Positions 61,561 through 64,000 of a DNA stretch of 64,000 nt are shown here, piece after piece. The notes beneath the pieces were generated by a model. The model saw only the letters and a program-made list of their open reading frames with translations, was not told the DNA's origin and did not search any database. The stretch comes from Paramecium pentaurelia. Its lineage: Eukaryota; Ciliophora; Oligohymenophorea; Peniculida; Parameciidae. A program made the translations under genes and the position numbers. The stretch is taken from positions 292,008 to 356,007 of the forward strand of contig CAJJDO010000019.1 of assembly GCA_905183005.1 (NCBI GenBank). The letters are read 5' to 3'. Every line of letters begins with the position of its first letter. Position 1 is the first letter of the stretch.

Positions 61561-62588
61561 ATGAATTAAGAAAAACAAAAAAAATTATATTGGCATCATT
61601 TTATTGCTGGTTTAGTTGGAGGATTCATTAGTGTAACTGTATGCCATCCTTTAGAAGTAGCAAGAAGCAGATTAAATCTCTAAGTAATTATATAACAATT
61701 TTAAGAATGCCACTAAATCTGTAAATAAATATCAAGGTTTCATTAACACACTTTGTGTTATCTATAAAGAAGAAGGTCTTGCAGGTTATTACAAAGGTAT
61801 AAAGCTTACTCATTAAAAGGTTATCGAGCTACAGCAGTTGCTAATCCAATATTTCATTCACTTTTCTTTCCACTCTATAAATGGAATAAAGAAATATTAG
61901 AAAATTCATATGGAATATGTGGTTTCTAGAATCATCTTATGGCAACAATAATCACAGGGTTTGTTTGTGATTTAATAACTAATCCTTTATGGGTATATAA
62001 ATGCAATTAACTTTTATTTAAAGTTAATCAGAACTAGAATGTAAACATAATACTTGCATGATCACAATCATCCTAAATATACATCTGTTTTTAGAGGATT
62101 GATTACTTTGTATAAAGAAGTAATCAATAAAATATACTTTTAGGAAGGTTTCCTTGCTTTGTACAAAGGTCTTGGAGCTACTGTTTTGGGTCTGTCTCAT
62201 GTAGCAGTATAATTTCCAATATACGAGAGATTAAAATAAAATTATACTGATAAGAATGGTTAACTTTTACCAGTTGATATTCTTAAAGCCTCAATATTAT
62301 CAAAATGTAGTCTCTTTTAAATACATTATATATATAGCAATCGCTGTCTTAGTAACCTATCCTCATGTGGTTATAAGAACTAGATTACATGATAATAAAA
62401 CTGTATATAAGAATGGCCTTAGATCAAGAGTTAGAATTATTGATATTTGTAGAGTTATATATGAATAAGATTCTATTGGAGGATTCTACAAAGGATTAAT
62501 ACCAGATTTAATAAGGGTATTACCTACTAATAGTATAACATTTCTTGTTTATGAACTCTTCAGTTAATACTTAGGAAAGCATTTTTGA
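61561..62588 (+). CDS. mitochondrial carrier family (SLC25) transporter, folate/NAD/pyrimidine-nucleotide branch
   Basis: An inner mitochondrial membrane carrier with three repeats of about 100 residues. ATG 61561-61563 (MNQEKQKKLYWHHFIAGLVG). Repeat motifs: CHPLEVARSRLNL (first), TNPLWVYKC (second; PLW in place of PLD marks the folate, NAD, FAD and pyrimidine nucleotide carriers) and TYPHVVIRTRLHDN (third, with the RTR end). Between them are the usual EGLAGYYKG, EGFLALYKGLGATVLGLSHV and GGFYKGLIPDLIRVLP. Several short introns are needed (about 61684, 61798, 61994, 62307). The stop is at 62586-62588. About 300 residues. Because the second motif lacks the usual R, the exact substrate is open. 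Confidence 0.85.
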
Positions 62589-62877
62589 ATGGATATAATG
62601 CATTTAAATATTTTTAAGAGAAATTGAATAAATTGTATTATTATAATAATAAGTAATTTTCAGTGTTTAAATAAATATATTCTTAATTCATCTTCATTCT
62701 CTTTTTATTAAGATTTCTAATATTTTCATATTATTTTTCATTATTTTTTTGATATTCTTATATCTAATTACAAACTTATAATATTATATTTGATAAAAGT
62801 GGAAAAGAGATTTAGTTATTTATAAATAAGTAGGTAATTTATTTAAAAACACAATAATATGAATTATAAACTTATCA

Positions 62878-64000
62878 TCAATTTTGATAATTTTCTGTTT
62901 TCATTGTATCTATTCCTAATTCATCGTTATCTTCTGGAGTTCTATCAAAGAGAGTTATTTTAACTTAAGTATCTTCATTTGGATAGTAAGGATTTTGAAT
63001 GAAACTGTTTTCAACTAAATCCCTTATTATTAAAGTAAATTTAGATTTTCCTGATTTGAATTCTTCTAATTTCTAAAAGAATGATTCCATCTTTTTTCTA
63101 TAATTATCATCAGCACTATCACCTACAAATGGATTCTACTAATAAATTATAATATATACATTATCTCTTAAACGTGTTAGAATTTATTCTAATAATCCCT
63201 CAACATTTGAATATACTCCACCTAATGTACCTGTTCCTAATTCTAATTCAATTTCAGGAATTATCAATTTAGCAGTGTCTGATTTAAATACATCTCTACA
63301 TAAATCATTTTCATTTTCAAATTTCAATTCTATTATTTTACCTTATTTACTAATCTCACCTGTTGCTTTAACCTCTGTATCTTTGAATCCACAAAATCCA
63401 CAATTAAAACTCATTATAAGAATTTCCTTAAAATGAGGTATTGTAACTGTACACATTTTGTTTTCTCCCATTTCCTTACAAACATTACATGGTGTTGGAA
63501 TATTGATAGATTCATTCTTTACAGAATCTTCTATTGATTAATTGAAATTTTATCCACCAGCCTATATTTATTCTGTACCTTAATGAATTGGATCAGTTAT
63601 TATTTATTATTATTATTATAATTATTAGACTTCTTATTTTTAATTCTCAGCACTATATCCCATAGCTTCCAACTCTTCTATTGTTCTAATGTAATGTTAT
63701 ATTTTGAGTGAGGGATCATCTTAAAGTTCATTTAGATTTTAAATGAAACTATTTCCAGATGGGTCTTCAAGCATCCAATTAAAGGGTAATCCTTAACCTT
63801 CTTTGAATTCCTTTAATTTTCCTATAATATATTCAATTCGATCATAGACTTCCACTTATGTGAACTTTCTTATAGGTTAATCATGTGATAAGTCATCAAT
63901 AATATTTTAAAGGAATCCTTCTAAAGTATTGATACTACTTTTCTTATTGGATGGCATTTCAAACTCTAATTCTGGAATTAAAACTTTACAGAATTCTGAT
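62878..64000 (-). CDS. ZPR1 zinc-finger protein (3' part; 5' end beyond the window)
   Basis: ZPR1 is a conserved eukaryotic protein that acts as a chaperone for translation elongation factor eEF1A. Both of its modules are partly visible. From the window end inward comes the C-terminal part of the first module (FCKVLIPELEFEMPSNKKSS, INTLEGFLQNIIDDL, LPFNWMLEDPSGNSFIQN). The second zinc finger follows (IPTPCNVCKEMGENKMCTVT, IPHFKEILIMSFNCGFCG), then its domain (LIIPEIELELGTGTLGGVYS, NVEGLLEQILTRLRDN, FTLIIRDLVENSFIQNPYYP) and the end DELGIDTMKTENYQN with TGA 62878-62880. The two GNSFIQN/ENSFIQN blocks show the internal repeat of the family. The first zinc finger and the start lie past 64000. 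Confidence 0.93.

Noticed and set aside
1..64000. telomere, tRNA, rRNA, CRISPR array or insertion sequence
   Set aside because: None recognised: no CCCCAA/CCCAAA repeats, no cloverleaf seen by eye, no transposase catalytic domain, and CRISPR is not expected in a ciliate.

Overview
The window looks like a piece of a Paramecium (aurelia-type) macronuclear genome. It is very AT-rich. Its protein-coding frames are full of TAA and TAG, which only make sense if read as glutamine, and every confident gene ends at TGA. The genes are cut by tiny introns of about 17-40 nt, mostly 22-29 nt, running GTA...TAG. No bacterial features, tRNAs, telomeric repeats or CRISPR arrays were seen. All calls come from reading and splicing by eye and from remembered family signatures; no database search was run.

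Layout. 1-3 kb: a secreted coiled-coil protein with an acidic repeat tail. 3-6 kb: a long coiled-coil protein (-). 6.1-7.5 kb: a decayed copy of the cap-binding protein CBP80 (+). 7.5-10.7 kb: no gene that can be supported. 10.7-19 kb, all on the minus strand: a coiled-coil protein with a Q/P-rich tail, a small helix-turn-helix protein, the E2F partner DP, and a UDP-N-acetylglucosamine pyrophosphorylase-like enzyme. 19.3-29.4 kb (+): a giant HUWE1/TOM1-type HECT ubiquitin ligase. 29.6-37 kb: an MLF1-family protein (-), YIF1, a START-domain protein, a second helix-turn-helix protein and a leishmanolysin-like protease (+). 36.9-40.1 kb: an importin-7/8-type karyopherin (-). 40-46 kb (+): a large membrane protein, a protein with two cyclic-nucleotide-binding domains, and a small unknown protein. 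46-53.6 kb: MEMO1 (-), V-ATPase subunit a (+), V-ATPase subunit d (-), a DHHC-type protein with a changed catalytic motif (+), and a glutathione peroxidase (+). 54-64 kb: a canonical DHHC palmitoyltransferase, ferritin, aspartate aminotransferase (present as one and a half copies), a multi-pass membrane protein, YKT6, an S/Q/N-rich protein (-), a mitochondrial carrier, and the start of ZPR1 (-, running off the window).

The genes are mostly housekeeping, with a cluster of membrane-trafficking and acidification functions: YIF1, YKT6, the two V0 subunits and the two DHHC proteins. Intergenic gaps between active genes are short, down to 24 bp. The three single N characters (326, 11549, 57035) sit at joins where about 1.0-1.1 kb of sequence is repeated on both sides, so they are probably unmerged contig overlaps. 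In the third, the two copies differ at three positions, all synonymous, which suggests alleles or close paralogs.

The most unusual things seen are the DHHC protein whose catalytic motif reads EFHS, the CBP80 relic with stops at tryptophan positions, a run of 32 glutamines written almost wholly with TAA, the HECT catalytic cysteine codon split by an intron, and an E2F-type site inside an oversized intron of the DP gene. I found no convincing multi-gene system of an unknown kind.
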